Positions 1 to 9,905 are shown, counted from the first letter of the stretch. The stretch: 64,000 nucleotides of DNA from Devosia sp. Leaf420 (GCF_001425445.1 NZ_LMQU01000010.1:69501-133500); one strand, 5' to 3'. Numbers and translations are program-made. The notes: generated from the letters alone by a model not told the origin.

Positions 1-1
1 C

Positions 2-424
2 TTCGCCGGCATGAGCCAGGAAGAATTGGACGAGGCCCTGACGACTCCCCCCAAGGCCGAGTCACGTTCAAGCTTTGCGACCGGCAATCCGCAGAACGCC
101 CGCGCTGCCGGCCGCACAGCCAGCACCCGGCCGGGCGACAAATATGGCGATCCTTTCGGCGTCTTCGCCAAATATCGCTATCGCCAGTCCCAGACCCCGG
201 CCGCCGAGCGCGTCAAACCGCTCAACGAGAACGATCGCCGTGCTTTCGAACAGCTTGGCTTTCCCGGCCATGCGAAGTCCGATGACATCAAGCACGCCTA
301 TAAGAACCTCGTGAAGACCCACCACCCCGACGTCAATGGCGGCGACCGATCCTCCGAAGAAAAACTCCGGACGATCATCGCAGCCTATTCTCATCTCAAG
401 AAAATGGGCTTCGTCGTCCGCTGA
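2..424 (+). CDS. J-domain (DnaJ-like) protein, 5' end outside window
   Basis: The frame is open from base 2, so the start lies upstream. The visible part ends in a J domain over the last ~65 residues, with the diagnostic HPD tripeptide about 30 residues before the C-terminus. J domains stimulate the ATPase of Hsp70/DnaK. The residues before the first internal ATG (FAG then MSQEEL) continue the frame, as in rhizobial J-domain proteins of about 200 aa, so the ATG at position 11 is probably internal. In related genomes this gene sits directly upstream of cobS. The client is unknown; no G/F region or zinc-finger domain follows, so this is not DnaJ itself. Confidence 0.85.
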   Translation, partial: FAGMSQEELDEALTTPPKAESRSSFATGNPQNARAAGRTASTRPGDKYGDPFGVFAKYRYRQSQTPAAERVKPLNENDRRAFEQLGFPGHAKSDDIKHAYKNLVKTHHPDVNGGDRSSEEKLRTIIAAYSHLKKMGFVVR

Positions 425-561
425 GCTGATCTTGAAAAAAGCCAATGTCAGGCGGGATTCCCGCGTGACAGTTTGGCTACCAGCATGTCAGCATTGCTGC
501 TATAGAGCCCATGGCCGATGGGCCTCCCGCCTTTGAAAATCTCTGATCCACGAGTCCTGCC

Positions 562-1545
562 ATGACCGATTTCACCAACCAGCCCGACACCGAATACAAG
601 GCGCGGGATCTCTTCGGCATCGATACCGACATGGTGGTCAAAGGCTATGCGGAGCGCTCCGATCACGTGCCCCCGGCCGATCCGGATTACCTCTTCGACC
701 GCAACACCACGCTCGCCATCCTTGCCGGCTTTGCCTTCAATCGCCGCGTCATGGTCCAGGGCTATCACGGCACCGGCAAGTCGACCCATATCGAACAGGT
801 CGCGGCGCGCCTCAATTGGCCGCTCGTCCGCGTCAATCTCGATAGCCACGTCAGCCGTATCGATCTCGTCGGCAAGGACGCCATCGTCCTCAAGGACGGC
901 AAGCAGATCACCGAATTCCGCGACGGCATCCTGCCTTGGGCCGTGCAGAACAATATTGCGCTCGTCTTCGACGAATACGATGCCGGCCGTCCGGACGTGA
1001 TGTTCGTGATTCAGCGCGTTCTCGAGCAGTCTGGCCGCCTGACGCTCCTCGATCAGAACCGCGTCATCACCCCGCACCCTTCGTTCCGCCTGTTCGCAAC
1101 GACCAATACCATTGGCCTTGGTGACACTTCCGGCCTCTACCACGGCACGCAGCAGATCAATCAGGGTCAGATGGACCGCTGGAGCATCGTCACGACGCTC
1201 AACTATCTGCCGCATGACAAGGAAGTCGGCATCATCCTCGCCAAGAACAAGGTTCTTACCGAGACCGACAAGGGCAAGAAACTCGCCTCCAACATGGTGC
1301 GCCTCGCCGATCTCACCCGCTCGGCCTTCATCAATGGCGATCTCTCGACCGTGATGAGCCCACGCTCGGTGATCACCTGGGCCGAAAACACCCAGATTTT
1401 CGGCGGCGATGTCGGCTTTGCCTTCCGTCTCACCTTCCTCAACAAGTGCGACGAACTCGAACGGCCGGTGGTTGCCGAATTCTACCAGCGCGTCTTCGGC
1501 GAAGACCTGCCGGAATCCTCGGCCAACCTCGCGATCACTGCCTAG
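562..1545 (+). CDS. cobS: aerobic cobaltochelatase subunit CobS
   Basis: AAA+ ATPase subunit of the CobN-CobS-CobT chelatase, which inserts cobalt into hydrogenobyrinate a,c-diamide in aerobic cobalamin synthesis. The 327-aa protein matches the family length. Walker A (GYHGTGKST) lies at about residues 67-75 and Walker B (LVFDEYD) at about 134-140. The N-terminal segment and the downstream sensor region are full length, with no frameshift. cobT follows after a 125-bp gap holding a large inverted repeat. The large subunit CobN is not in this window. CobS and CobT form a stacked hexameric motor in the characterised systems. Confidence 0.95.
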   Translation: MTDFTNQPDTEYKARDLFGIDTDMVVKGYAERSDHVPPADPDYLFDRNTTLAILAGFAFNRRVMVQGYHGTGKSTHIEQVAARLNWPLVRVNLDSHVSRIDLVGKDAIVLKDGKQITEFRDGILPWAVQNNIALVFDEYDAGRPDVMFVIQRVLEQSGRLTLLDQNRVITPHPSFRLFATTNTIGLGDTSGLYHGTQQINQGQMDRWSIVTTLNYLPHDKEVGIILAKNKVLTETDKGKKLASNMVRLADLTRSAFINGDLSTVMSPRSVITWAENTQIFGGDVGFAFRLTFLNKCDELERPVVAEFYQRVFGEDLPESSANLAITA

Positions 1546-1561
1546 TTCATTCACGACGTCC

Positions 1562-1628
1562 TTCCCGCGAAAGCGGGAATCTCTTTCCGAGAGGTCGTGC
1601 CAAAAAGAGATTCCCGCTTTCGCGGGAA
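1562..1628. repeat. perfect 25-bp inverted repeat between cobS and cobT
   Basis: Bases 1562-1586 and 1604-1628 are exact reverse complements over 25 bp, separated by 17 bp. Each arm contains its own smaller palindrome, TTCCCGC-gaaa-GCGGGAA. This is the common dispersed extragenic palindrome that reads VIPAKAGIS when translated. Transcribed, it would form a very stable hairpin between cobS and cobT. It has no U-tract, so it is more likely a repeat unit or mRNA stabiliser than a terminator. Confidence 0.85.
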
Positions 1629-1670
1629 TGACGCGGTGAAAACAGGTGCGCTCTCGCGTCCGCGCCTCGG

Positions 1671-3569
1671 ATGGCAAATATGGCAAATCCCCCGCGCAGC
1701 AAGCCCAATAAGCCCGATCAAACCCAGGTCTTCAAATCGGCCATGGGTTCGACGGTGCGCGCGATCGGGGGCAAGGCCGATCTCGAAGTCACCTTCACCG
1801 CCGACCGGCCCCTGCTGACCTCCGATAAGGCCCGGCTCGCCAACCTGCCGCGCCTCCCCACCAAGCGCGATATCGCCATTGCCCGCGGCCAGGGCGATGC
1901 CATGGCGATGCGGCTTGCGAGCCACGATCCCGATGCGCATCGCAAGCGCAGCCCCATGGATCCGCAGGCGCGCGCTGCCTTCGATTCCCTTGAGCAGGCG
2001 CGTGTCGAAAGCCTCGGTGTTCTGCGCATGCCCGGCATGGCTGGAAACATCCACGAAATGCTGGAAGATCGGCTCTTCCGCGCCAATTTCGCCGAGGTCG
2101 ACGACAAGAACGAAGCCCCGCTTGCAGAGGCGCTGGGCCTGATGCTGCGCGAAAAGCTCGCCGGTGTCCCCGTGCCGCCCTCGGGCCACGCGCTGGTCGA
2201 TCTCTGGCGCCAGGAAATCGATTCCAAGGCCGGCACCTCCATCGACAAGCTGCTTTCGACCTACGAAAGCCAGGAGGATTTTTCGCGCGCGGTGAAGGCC
2301 GTGTTGCGCGACCTTAACCTCATCGCCGAAAGCGAATTCGAGGACGGCGACGCTTCGGACGAAGACGAAAGCAACGACAGCCAGCCCGAACAGGCTCAGG
2401 GCTCTGACCAGTCGCCGGAACAGGGCGAAGGCGAGAACGAACAGGCCGAATCGGAAGAAGATCAGCAGTCGGGCGAAAGCGAAGAAACCGGCGATGTCGA
2501 AGGCATGGAAGCCGACATGGCCGATGTCGACGACGATGCCGAGGCAGAAGCCGGCGAAGACGCCCCCATGCCCCCGCCCGCCAAGGACGGCGGCGAGCGC
2601 CTCTCCAACCAGTTCAACTACAAGGTCTTTACCCAAAAATACGACGAGATCGTCAAGGCGGCCGAACTCTGCCCGCCCGACGAGCTCGACCAGTTGCGCG
2701 CCCTCCTCGACAAGCAGCTTGAAAATCTCGCCGGCGCAGTCGCCCGTCTTGCCAACAAGCTGCAGCGCCGCCTGATGGCCAAGCAAAACCGCTCCTGGCA
2801 GTTCGACCTCGAAGAAGGCCTCCTCGACACCGCGCGCCTGACCCGCGTCGTCACCGATCCGCTGCAGGCTCTCAGCTTCAAGGTCGAGCACGATACCGAC
2901 TTCCGCGATACGGTCGTGACGCTCCTGATCGACAATTCCGGCTCCATGCGCGGCCGCCCGATCACGATCGCGGCGATCTGCGGCGATATTCTCGCACGCA
3001 CGCTCGAACGCTGCGGCGTCAAGGTCGAAATCCTCGGCTTTACAACGCGCGCCTGGAAGGGCGGCAAGAGCCGCGAAGCCTGGCTTGATGCCAACCGCCC
3101 GGCCAATCCCGGCCGCGTAAACGACATCCGCCACATCATCTATAAGGCCGCCGACGAGCCGTGGCGCCACGCGCGGCGCAATCTTGGCCTGATGATGCGT
3201 GAGGGCCTGCTCAAGGAAAACATCGACGGCGAAGCGCTCGAATGGGCGCGCAAGCGCCTCATGTCCCGCCCCGAGCAACGCCGCATCCTGATGGTGATTT
3301 CCGATGGTGCCCCCGTCGATGACTCGACGCAGTCTGTCAATGCCGGCAATTATCTCGAAGCGCACCTTCGTCAGGTGATCGAAGACATTGAAACGCGCTC
3401 CCCGATCCAGCTCGTCGCTGTCGGCATCGGCCACGACGTCACGCGCTATTATCGCCGCGCCGTCACCCTGCTTGATGCCGAGGAACTGGCTGGCGCGCTC
3501 ACCGATGAGCTTGCCGCGCTCTTTGATGAAGAACTCCCGGCACAAGCCCGCAGGCGGCCGCGGGGATGA
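1671..3569 (+). CDS. cobT: aerobic cobaltochelatase subunit CobT
   Basis: Partner of CobS in the ATP-dependent cobaltochelatase. The 632-aa protein has the usual CobT layout: an N-terminal helical region, a very acidic low-complexity linker at about residues 220-305 rich in E, D, S and Q, and a C-terminal von Willebrand A domain. The MIDAS motif DNSGSMRG starts near residue 421. The start ATG at 1671 opens [10 protein letters not shown]; a second in-frame ATG lies two codons downstream. The stop overlaps the next gene by 4 bp (ATGA at 3566), implying translational coupling to the esterase-like gene. Confidence 0.95.
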   Translation: MANMANPPRSKPNKPDQTQVFKSAMGSTVRAIGGKADLEVTFTADRPLLTSDKARLANLPRLPTKRDIAIARGQGDAMAMRLASHDPDAHRKRSPMDPQARAAFDSLEQARVESLGVLRMPGMAGNIHEMLEDRLFRANFAEVDDKNEAPLAEALGLMLREKLAGVPVPPSGHALVDLWRQEIDSKAGTSIDKLLSTYESQEDFSRAVKAVLRDLNLIAESEFEDGDASDEDESNDSQPEQAQGSDQSPEQGEGENEQAESEEDQQSGESEETGDVEGMEADMADVDDDAEAEAGEDAPMPPPAKDGGERLSNQFNYKVFTQKYDEIVKAAELCPPDELDQLRALLDKQLENLAGAVARLANKLQRRLMAKQNRSWQFDLEEGLLDTARLTRVVTDPLQALSFKVEHDTDFRDTVVTLLIDNSGSMRGRPITIAAICGDILARTLERCGVKVEILGFTTRAWKGGKSREAWLDANRPANPGRVNDIRHIIYKAADEPWRHARRNLGLMMREGLLKENIDGEALEWARKRLMSRPEQRRILMVISDGAPVDDSTQSVNAGNYLEAHLRQVIEDIETRSPIQLVAVGIGHDVTRYYRRAVTLLDAEELAGALTDELAALFDEELPAQARRRPRG

Positions 3570-4558
3570 AGCGGCGGGTCTTTCTAGCGACCTGCTGCTT
3601 TGCGCTTCTCGCCTCGCCAAATTACGCTTTGGATGTAATCGTCACAGCCGCTCAAGTGACGCGCTTCAAGGGCGCGTCCCTCGACCAGCCGGTAGACAAG
3701 CTGATCTTCCGCGGCGGGTTAACCATGCAGTCGCAGGACGATCTCTTCGGTGGCCTCTCGAGCGTCACCATGACCGGTGCCGACCAGAATGTCGCCTTCA
3801 TCACCGATCGCGGCCAGTTCGTCTCCGGCAAGCTCGCCTATGATCAGGACGATCGGCTGTTAAGCTTCATCGGCGTCACCATGGACCCGATCCAGAATTC
3901 GGCCGGCGAAGCCCTGCCCCGCCAATTCGCACGTGACGCCGAAGGCATGGACACCGTCTATCGCGATGGCCAACCCGTCGCTGTTCGCGTCAGCTTCGAA
4001 AATCTCACCCGCGTCGCCGATTTCGCCATAACCGATGGCCGTCCCGGCGGTCCCGCCCGCGAAATTGCCATCCCCGATTGGATGACCAAGCTCCGGACCA
4101 ATCGCTCGCTCGAATCGATCTGCATTGCTCCAGCGACCTCCCCAGTTGCCGGCTCGACCCTTCTCCTCACCGAAGAGGCGCTCGACGAAAACGGCAACCA
4201 TCGCGGCCACTTTCTTGGCCAGAACGACAAGGGCCCGGTGACCTACTTCAATTCGCCGGTGGTCAACCCGACAGACTGCGCCTTTCTGCCCAATGGCGAC
4301 CTTCTCGTCCTCGAACGCGGCGTTGCGCTCTTCAGCTTCGTCATGAACCTACGCCGTGTTCCCGCCGCCGAAGTCCGGCCCGGCAACCTCATGCGCGGCG
4401 AACTGTTGCTCTCCGCCGAAGGCGCCGAGATCGACAACATGGAATCGATCCTCGTCCACCAGACCCCCGCCGGCGAAACCCGGATCCTCATCGGCTCAGA
4501 CAACAATTTCAACGACTGGCAGCGGCAACTGCTGCTGGAATTCGCGCTGCCGGAATAG
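3566..4558 (+). CDS. secreted esterase-like protein of the phytase-like superfamily
   Basis: A 330-aa protein with an N-terminal signal peptide (MKRR followed by a hydrophobic core, probable cleavage near residue 22 after NYA). The rest matches the esterase-like activity of phytase family, a beta-propeller-like fold found beside cobST in many Hyphomicrobiales. Recognisable segments are the [13 protein letters not shown] turn near residue 70, RDAEGMD near 128, and a C-terminal ILIGSDNNF segment near 310. The substrate is unknown. It overlaps cobT by 4 bp, so it is very likely co-transcribed, but a role in cobalamin synthesis is only suggested by position. Confidence 0.8.
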   Translation: MKRRVFLATCCFALLASPNYALDVIVTAAQVTRFKGASLDQPVDKLIFRGGLTMQSQDDLFGGLSSVTMTGADQNVAFITDRGQFVSGKLAYDQDDRLLSFIGVTMDPIQNSAGEALPRQFARDAEGMDTVYRDGQPVAVRVSFENLTRVADFAITDGRPGGPAREIAIPDWMTKLRTNRSLESICIAPATSPVAGSTLLLTEEALDENGNHRGHFLGQNDKGPVTYFNSPVVNPTDCAFLPNGDLLVLERGVALFSFVMNLRRVPAAEVRPGNLMRGELLLSAEGAEIDNMESILVHQTPAGETRILIGSDNNFNDWQRQLLLEFALPE

Positions 4559-4582
4559 GGGTCTGCCCACGCCGCACACTGA

Positions 4583-4688
4583 CTGTTACCCCGGCGCAGG
4601 CCGGGGCCCATCTCCTGCATGACGTGAGCCAAGATTGGTACTTGGGCCAAATCATCAGGATGGGCCCCGGCCTGCGCCGGGGTGACAG
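4583..4688. repeat. inverted repeat of the CACCCCGG...CCGGGGCCCATC family
   Basis: Two 28-bp arms, 4583-4610 and 4661-4688, are reverse complements with one mismatch and a 50-bp spacer. The element sits between the convergent esterase-like and secA genes. Related shorter copies are at 11425-11452, 23613-23690, 37550-37620 and 41249-41287, all intergenic. Confidence 0.8.
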
Positions 4689-4702
4689 CCATTACGAAAA
4701 AC

Positions 4703-4732
4703 AAAAAAGGGCCCCGAAAATCTCCGGAGCCC
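4703..4732 (-). terminator. rho-independent terminator of secA
   Basis: Read on the minus strand, a GC-rich stem (GGGCTCCG paired with CGGGGCCC, one G-T pair) is followed by a run of T. It lies 25 bp beyond the secA stop codon and matches a classical intrinsic terminator. Confidence 0.75.
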
Positions 4733-4756
4733 CAAACTTCAAAAACCCAAAAAACC

Positions 4757-7459
4757 TCAGACAAACGCGCCGTGGCAGTGCTTGACCTTTTTGCCCGAAC
4801 CACAAGGGCAAGGCGCATTGCGCGAGAGGCCGACGAGCAGTTTCGGATCGAGCGGCGGCAGTGCGCCGACGTCGGAATCATCGCCCACCGCATCATTCTC
4901 CCCGGTCGTCGGGTCGATATGGGTCTCTTCGAGCTTGGTCAGATCAAGCATCGGCGGCGGCTCGGGCTGACGCATCTGGATTTGGATATGGCTCATCTGC
5001 TGCGTGACCTGCTCGCGCAGGCCCGAAAGCAGGCCTTGGAAGAGCTCATAAGCTTCCTGCTTATATTCGGTTAGCGGATCGCGCTGGGCGATACCGCGCC
5101 AGCCAACGACCTTGGAGAGGTGGTCAAGGAGCACGAGGTGCTCGCGCCACAGGCCATCGATCGACTGCAGCAGGACGGATTTCTCCACCTGGCGCATCAC
5201 CTCGCCATAGGCCTCGTTCTTGGCCGCGATAACGGCATCGGCAGCGTCGCGAATGCGGGTCTCGACGGTTTCCGCCTCGATGCCCTCTTCCTTGGCCCAT
5301 TCGCTGATCGGCGCATCGACGTTGAGATAGGTCTTGGCGTCAGCCTGTAGCTGCTCGGCATTCCACTGCTCGGGATAAGCGCGCGGCGGAATGGACTTGG
5401 CGACGATATTGTCGACCACGTCATGGCGCATTTCGGTGACGGTGTCGCTGACGTCTTCGGCATCCATAAATTCGAGACGCTGTTCGAAGATCACCTTGCG
5501 CTGATCGTTCATCACGTCGTCGTATTTGAGGATGTTCTTGCGGATATCGAAGTTGCGGCTTTCGACCTTGCCCTGGGCGCGTTCGATGGCCTTGGTCACC
5601 CATGGGTGGGTAATGCTCTCGCCCTGTTCGAGCCCAAGCTTGCCCAGCATGGAATCCATAGAATCCACTGGGAAAATGCGCATCAGGTCGTCCTGAAGCG
5701 ACAGATAGAACTTCGAATGGCCGGGGTCACCCTGACGGCCCGAACGGCCGCGGAGCTGATTGTCTATACGGCGGCTTTCATGCCGCTCGGTGCCGATCAC
5801 CATGAGGCCACCAGCCGCCAGCGACTTGGCCTTCTCTTCGGCGATCGTTGCTTTGATCTCTGTGATCTTGGCTTCGCGTGCTTCGCCTTCAAGCTCGCCG
5901 GCCTCGCGCTCGATGCGCATTTCGAGATTGCCGCCGAGCTGAATATCGGTACCACGGCCCGCCATGTTCGTCGCGATGGTGATCGCACCAGGAAGGCCCG
6001 CATCGGCGACGATAAAGGCTTCCTGCTCGTGGTGACGGGCATTGAGCACGTTCATCTTGCCAACGTTCTTCTTGCGAAGAATGTCAGCAAGCATTTCCGA
6101 CTTCTCAATGGAGGTCGTGCCGACAAGCACCGGCTGGCCGCGCTCCTGGCATTCCTTGATCAGGTCGGCAATGGCATCGAACTTTTCTGCTGCCGTGCGA
6201 TAGATCGCATCGTCTTCGTCGATACGCTGCACCGACAGATTGGTCGGGATGGTGACGACGCCAAGATTATAGATGTCGGCGAATTCTTCCGCTTCCGTCG
6301 AGGCCGTACCGGTCATGCCGGCTAGCTTCTCGTAAAGGCGGAAATAATTCTGGAAGGTGATCGAGGCGAGCGTCTGATTTTCCGACTGGATCTTGACGCC
6401 TTCCTTGGCTTCCAGCGCCTGATGGAGGCCCTCGGAATAACGGCGACCCGGCATCATGCGGCCGGAGAATTCGTCGATGATCACCACCTCGCCGCCTTCC
6501 GGCGTATCGCGGGTGATATAGTCCTTGTCCTTGCGGAACAGCTTGTGTGCGCGCAGTGCCGAATTGGCATGGTGCACGAGCGCGACGTTCTCGACGTCAT
6601 ACATGGACTCGCTCTTGAGCAGTCCCGCTTCGGCCAGCGCCGCTTCGAGCTTTTCGACGCCCTGATCGGTAAAGGTCGCAGCGCGATGCTTTTCATCGAG
6701 CTCGAAATCGCCTTCACCGATGATCGGCATCAGCGCATTGATCTTGATGTAAAGCTCGGACCGATCTTCGGAGGGACCCGAAATGATCAGCGGCGTACGC
6801 GCTTCGTCGACGAGAATGGAGTCGACTTCGTCGACGATGGCAAACGCGTGCCCACGCTGCACCATCTGGTTACGCGCATATTTCATGTTGTCGCGCAGAT
6901 AGTCGAAGCCGAATTCGTTATTGGTGCCGTAGGTGATGTCGGCGGCGTAGCTTTCGCGACGCTGCTGGTCGGTCAGGCCATGGACGATGATGCCATAGGA
7001 GAGCCCGAGGAAATTGTAGATCTGACCCATCCAGCTCGCGTCGCGGCGGGCGAGATAGTCGTTGACCGTCACGACGTGAACGCCCTTTCCGGTCAGGGCA
7101 TTGAGATAAACCGCAAGCGTCGCGACGAGGGTCTTGCCTTCGCCGGTGCGCATTTCAGCAATGGCGCGGTCGTTGAGCACCATGCCGCCGATGAGCTGCA
7201 CGTCGAAGTGGCGCATGCCGAGCACGCGCTTGGAGGCTTCTCGGACGGTGGCAAAAGCTGGCACGACCAGGGCTTCGAGGTCAGCCCCCTGAGCCAGTTG
7301 CGCCTTGAATTCTTCGGTGCGGGCGCGCAGTTCATCGTCGCTCAGTTTGGCCAGTTCGGGCTCGAGCGCGTTGATCGCAGCCACCTTGCCCTGATAGCGC
7401 TTGACCTGCCGATCCGACGGCGATCCGAAAATCCGCCGGGCGAGCGAAGCGAGAGCCAT
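4757..7459 (-). CDS. secA: preprotein translocase ATPase SecA
   Basis: Motor ATPase that drives unfolded preproteins through SecYEG at the inner membrane. The 900-aa length fits the alphaproteobacterial family. Visible motifs are the nucleotide-binding [11 protein letters not shown], the VNDYLARRD segment, the DEVDS helicase box followed by [13 protein letters not shown], and [13 protein letters not shown] in the second nucleotide domain. The C-terminus carries the zinc-binding SEC-C motif [14 protein letters not shown], which contacts SecB and phospholipid. It is transcribed away from the parvulin gene, an arrangement also known in rhizobia. Start ATG at 7459 gives [12 protein letters not shown]. 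Confidence 0.98.
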   Translation of the reverse strand: MALASLARRIFGSPSDRQVKRYQGKVAAINALEPELAKLSDDELRARTEEFKAQLAQGADLEALVVPAFATVREASKRVLGMRHFDVQLIGGMVLNDRAIAEMRTGEGKTLVATLAVYLNALTGKGVHVVTVNDYLARRDASWMGQIYNFLGLSYGIIVHGLTDQQRRESYAADITYGTNNEFGFDYLRDNMKYARNQMVQRGHAFAIVDEVDSILVDEARTPLIISGPSEDRSELYIKINALMPIIGEGDFELDEKHRAATFTDQGVEKLEAALAEAGLLKSESMYDVENVALVHHANSALRAHKLFRKDKDYITRDTPEGGEVVIIDEFSGRMMPGRRYSEGLHQALEAKEGVKIQSENQTLASITFQNYFRLYEKLAGMTGTASTEAEEFADIYNLGVVTIPTNLSVQRIDEDDAIYRTAAEKFDAIADLIKECQERGQPVLVGTTSIEKSEMLADILRKKNVGKMNVLNARHHEQEAFIVADAGLPGAITIATNMAGRGTDIQLGGNLEMRIEREAGELEGEAREAKITEIKATIAEEKAKSLAAGGLMVIGTERHESRRIDNQLRGRSGRQGDPGHSKFYLSLQDDLMRIFPVDSMDSMLGKLGLEQGESITHPWVTKAIERAQGKVESRNFDIRKNILKYDDVMNDQRKVIFEQRLEFMDAEDVSDTVTEMRHDVVDNIVAKSIPPRAYPEQWNAEQLQADAKTYLNVDAPISEWAKEEGIEAETVETRIRDAADAVIAAKNEAYGEVMRQVEKSVLLQSIDGLWREHLVLLDHLSKVVGWRGIAQRDPLTEYKQEAYELFQGLLSGLREQVTQQMSHIQIQMRQPEPPPMLDLTKLEETHIDPTTGENDAVGDDSDVGALPPLDPKLLVGLSRNAPCPCGSGKKVKHCHGAFV

Positions 7460-7936
7460 GGGTGTTCATCCTTCAATTTTTGTGGCGTGGCGAAAGGGGC
7501 GGGCAGCTTGCGCCGGAGCGCTTTCAGAAAAAGTGGATCCCACTCTTCCATTTTGAAAACGTTCGGAACAAAGACCTAGTTCATTCAGGCGAATGAACCA
7601 AGGGCGCCATCGGCCCATCTCGCCTCGTCACAACTCTGGGAGGCCCTTTTGGCTCCCCGTGTGGATTGATCCGTGGAAAGCAGCGACAAACGGCCCCTGC
7701 TCCACGCTTTGAAAAAGCGGCTGAGATGTAAGAGTGGGGTCCTGTCTTGTCAATGTTGGCGAAATGGGCCACACCTTTCTCGCCCGGCCCCGCTGGTGCC
7801 TCGGCACCAGCCCAAACCGACCGGAAAGCGGCACAATTTGGCCCCCTTGTTATGTGAGGCAAGGCGCGCTTTGGGCCCCGCTGCCCCGATTGATCATGCC
7901 CGGCCCGCTGGCCGGCCCAGGAGATCCAGGACGTTC
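7460..7936. other. intergenic region between divergent secA and parvulin genes
   Basis: About 477 bp without a convincing gene; it must hold the promoters of both flanking genes. Two structures stand out. One is a RIME-like repeat at 7514-7564 containing AGTGG-atc-CCACT. The other is a perfect 9-bp hairpin at 7792-7811 (GCTGGTGCC-tc-GGCACCAGC), which would fall in the leader of the parvulin gene. The parvulin frame stays open upstream to 7673, but that extension has no signal peptide and looks non-coding. Confidence 0.5.
7514..7564. repeat. RIME-like extragenic repeat
   Basis: The segment contains GCGCTTTCAGAAAAAGTGG followed by ATC and CCACTCTTCC, then TTTTGAAAACGTTC. It has the shape of the rhizobial intergenic mosaic repeats, with outer GCGCTTT/AAAACG arms and an inner AGTGG/CCACT palindrome. 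I recognise the family by pattern only. Confidence 0.55.
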
Positions 7937-8881
7937 ATGATGAAGTTTTCCTCGCGCCTGATGCGCACCCTTTGCCTTGCCGCTCTCATTGGCGCTGCGC
8001 CGACGCTGGGCGCCTTCGCTCAGGATGCTGCCGCACCGGCCGCTCCCACCGCCGAGGCACCTGCCCCAGTCGCGCCGGAAACTGTCGTCGCCAAGGTTGG
8101 CGATGACGAGATCACCGAGGCCGATCTCAACTTTGCCGCCGAAGACCTGGCCCAGGACATCGCGCAGATGCCGGCATCCGAACGCCGCGCCTTTCTCCTT
8201 CGCGTCCTCATCGACATGAAGGTCATGGCCGGTGCTGCAAAGACTGCCGGCATGGACCAGACCCCGCTTTTTGCCCAGCGCCTTGAATATCTCAAGGACC
8301 GTGCGCTCCGCCGCGCCTATTTCGCCGATGCCATCGCTGCCGGCGTCACCGAAGAGCAGGTTCGCGCCGAATACGACAAATACGTCGCCCAATTCCAGCC
8401 GCAGGAAGAAATTCACGCGGCCCACATCCTGGTCGAGACCAAGGAAGAAGCCGACGCCATCGAGACCGAACTCAAGGGCGGCGCCGATTTCGCCACCATC
8501 GCCAAGGAAAAGTCGATCGATCCAGGTTCAGGCGCCAATGGCGGCGACCTCGGCTTCTTTTCCAAGGGCATGATGGTCCCCGAATTTGAAACAGCTGCCT
8601 TTGCCCTCGCAAATCCCGGCGATATCTCGGCGCCGGTCCAGTCCCAGTTCGGCTTCCACATCATCAAGCTCGAAGAAAAGCGCGAAAGCCAGCCTCCGGC
8701 CTTTGAACAGGTCGCGCCGCAGCTCCAGCAGCAGGTTCTGATGCGCGTCTTCAATGAAAAGGTCGCAGAACTGATGAACGGCGTCACCGTCGATGTCACC
8801 GACCCGGAACTCAAGGCCGCCATGGACGCCCAGGACGCCGCTGCCGCCGCGCCCGCCGAAGGCGAAGCCGCTCAGCAGTAG
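7937..8881 (+). CDS. exported parvulin-type peptidyl-prolyl isomerase (PpiC/PrsA-like)
   Basis: A 314-aa periplasmic folding factor catalysing cis-trans isomerisation of prolyl bonds. The N-terminus (MMKFSSRLMR, hydrophobic stretch, AFAQ) is a signal peptide with likely cleavage after AFA near residue 29, followed by an A/P/E-rich linker. A SurA-N-like helical domain comes next, then a rotamase domain at about residues 155-245 beginning EIHAAHILV and containing GGDLGFFSKG. The C-terminus is Ala-rich. I chose ATG 7937 because a Shine-Dalgarno-like AGGAGA lies just upstream and the signal peptide starts there. A terminator follows directly. Confidence 0.9.
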   Translation: MMKFSSRLMRTLCLAALIGAAPTLGAFAQDAAAPAAPTAEAPAPVAPETVVAKVGDDEITEADLNFAAEDLAQDIAQMPASERRAFLLRVLIDMKVMAGAAKTAGMDQTPLFAQRLEYLKDRALRRAYFADAIAAGVTEEQVRAEYDKYVAQFQPQEEIHAAHILVETKEEADAIETELKGGADFATIAKEKSIDPGSGANGGDLGFFSKGMMVPEFETAAFALANPGDISAPVQSQFGFHIIKLEEKRESQPPAFEQVAPQLQQQVLMRVFNEKVAELMNGVTVDVTDPELKAAMDAQDAAAAAPAEGEAAQQ

Positions 8882-8902
8882 TTTTTGAGTTTTTGCAATT
8901 TT

Positions 8903-8934
8903 GGCCACTCGGTTTCGACCGGGTGGCCTTTTTG
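8903..8934 (+). terminator. rho-independent terminator of the parvulin gene
   Basis: A 10-bp stem (GGCCACTCGG with CCGGGTGGCC, one G-T pair) closes a 6-nt loop and is followed by TTTTTG. It starts 22 bp after the parvulin stop codon and separates it from the convergent TetR gene. Confidence 0.85.
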
Positions 8935-8946
8935 TTTGGGCAATTG

Positions 8947-9564
8947 TCAGGCTGGGTTATAGCCCGCGCAGCCCATGAGCATGCCGTCGACGACGCCCTC
9001 GATCGAGCCCATCGCCTCTTCGAGCCGGTTGATCAGCAATTGGTGCCAGGCAAAGGAGATGATCATGTCGATGATCAATTCGCCATTGACCTCCGGAGCC
9101 AACTCGCCCCGCGCCTTGGCCCGCTCGATGATCACCGCCGTCGTTTTCTTGCGCTCCGTCTGATAGGCAAAGAGCGCAGCGGCCGCATCGGCATCGTTCT
9201 GCGCCTCGGCGATGATGGCGCGGTAGACCGTGCCGCAAAGACTATCCTTCCAGAAGCCGAGCAGGTGATTTTCAAGGAGCGATATCAGGTCGCCGCGCAC
9301 CGACCCCGTATCGGGAAAGCCCCGCGCATTCTTGAACCGCTGATAGACATCGAGCATCAGCAGCGTGCGATTGGGCCACCAACGATAAATCGTCGGCTTG
9401 CCCGCGCGCGCACGCCGTGCCACGGCCTCGATGGAAAAACCGGCAATCCCCTCTTCGTTGAGGATTTCCTGCGCCGCATCGAGGATCGCTTCCTGGCTCG
9501 CCGGATTACGCCGCGCCCCGATCGATCGCCTGGTGTTTTCGTCTGGTTCAGCCGTGCTGGTCAT
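8947..9564 (-). CDS. TetR/AcrR-family transcriptional regulator
   Basis: A 205-aa repressor-type regulator. The N-terminal helix-turn-helix is clear: ILDAAQEILNEEGIAGFSIE, then VARRARAGKPTIYRWWPNR at about residues 27-66, ending in the typical YRWW recognition region. The C-terminal ligand-binding domain is helical and its effector cannot be inferred. The gene is divergent from a small membrane-protein gene, and two similar palindromes lie between them, so autoregulation plus control of the neighbour is likely. A GGAAC-N16-CGTT sequence that could be an EcfG-type promoter faces this gene. Confidence 0.9.
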   Translation of the reverse strand: MTSTAEPDENTRRSIGARRNPASQEAILDAAQEILNEEGIAGFSIEAVARRARAGKPTIYRWWPNRTLLMLDVYQRFKNARGFPDTGSVRGDLISLLENHLLGFWKDSLCGTVYRAIIAEAQNDADAAAALFAYQTERKKTTAVIIERAKARGELAPEVNGELIIDMIISFAWHQLLINRLEEAMGSIEGVVDGMLMGCAGYNPA

Positions 9565-9608
9565 GGCTTCTATATGGGCCGAAATAATCTCAAAGAAAAG
9601 ACTTGAAC

Positions 9609-9623
9609 GAAACGGCTCGTTTC
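9609..9623. promoter_or_regulatory. putative TetR operator 1
   Basis: GAAACG-gct-CGTTTC is a perfect 6-bp inverted repeat with a 3-bp spacer. It lies 45 bp upstream of the TetR start codon, in the divergent intergenic region. A near-copy lies 25 bp away centre to centre. Confidence 0.65.
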
Positions 9624-9633
9624 ATTATTTAAC

Positions 9634-9648
9634 GGAACGTACCGTTTC
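9634..9648. promoter_or_regulatory. putative TetR operator 2
   Basis: GGAACG-tac-CGTTTC has the same half-site, spacing and symmetry as operator 1, with one mismatch. It lies 14 bp upstream of the start of the small membrane-protein gene, where bound repressor would block its promoter or leader. Confidence 0.6.
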
Positions 9649-9660
9649 GATAGAGGTTCC
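9636..9660 (-). promoter_or_regulatory. possible EcfG (general stress sigma) promoter for the TetR gene
   Basis: On the minus strand the sequence reads GGAAC, 16 bp, CGTT. This equals the -35/-10 consensus of EcfG sigma factors in Alphaproteobacteria (GGAAC-N16/17-CGTT). A start point about 7 bp further would give a leader of roughly 65 nt before the TetR ATG. Part of the match overlaps operator 2, so coincidence is possible. Confidence 0.35.
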
Positions 9661-9661
9661 T

Positions 9662-9892
9662 ATGTCCTTTTCCGCTCGTGCCCGCATGGCCTTTCTGATG
9701 ACATTTGCGGTTTATCCCGTGGTTGTCGTCTACGCGACCATCGTTGCCACCTTCACCCCCGGCTGGGAATTCTGGCAGCGCAGCATGATCCTCGTGCCCT
9801 TCATGGCGACGACCATCGTTTTCTTCATCGTCCCCTTCATCACCACCCGTTTCGGCGCCTTCATTGCCGGCAAGAAGAGAGTAGCGGCGTAA
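9662..9892 (+). CDS. small two-helix membrane protein divergent from TetR
   Basis: A 76-aa protein with two predicted transmembrane helices (about residues 9-31 and 40-65) joined by a short aromatic loop (TPGWEFWQRS) and a basic C-terminus (GKKRVAA). I do not recognise a named family; size and topology resemble small DUF2798-type proteins. The frame is open much further upstream, but ATG 9662 lies just past the operators and starts MSFSARARM. Divergence from a TetR regulator suggests it is the regulated target, perhaps in envelope stress or efflux support. This is inference from position. Confidence 0.65.
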   Translation: MSFSARARMAFLMTFAVYPVVVVYATIVATFTPGWEFWQRSMILVPFMATTIVFFIVPFITTRFGAFIAGKKRVAA

Positions 9893-9905
9893 GTCCGCAA
9901 AGCTT

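Noticed and set aside
448..1686. Minus-strand frame reading [10 protein letters not shown]
   Set aside because: The peptide is the translation of the 25-bp inverted repeat at 1562-1628, followed by antisense of cobS.
1551..3620. Long minus-strand open frame (689 codons) opposite cobT
   Set aside because: A shadow of high GC content and codon bias in cobT; composition is Val/Gly/Ala-rich, with no recognisable domain or ribosome binding site.
9633..9660. Plus-strand GGAAC-N16-GGTT as an EcfG promoter for the small membrane protein
   Set aside because: The -10 has a mismatch, and the start point would fall at or after the ATG at 9662. It arises from the symmetry of the operator.
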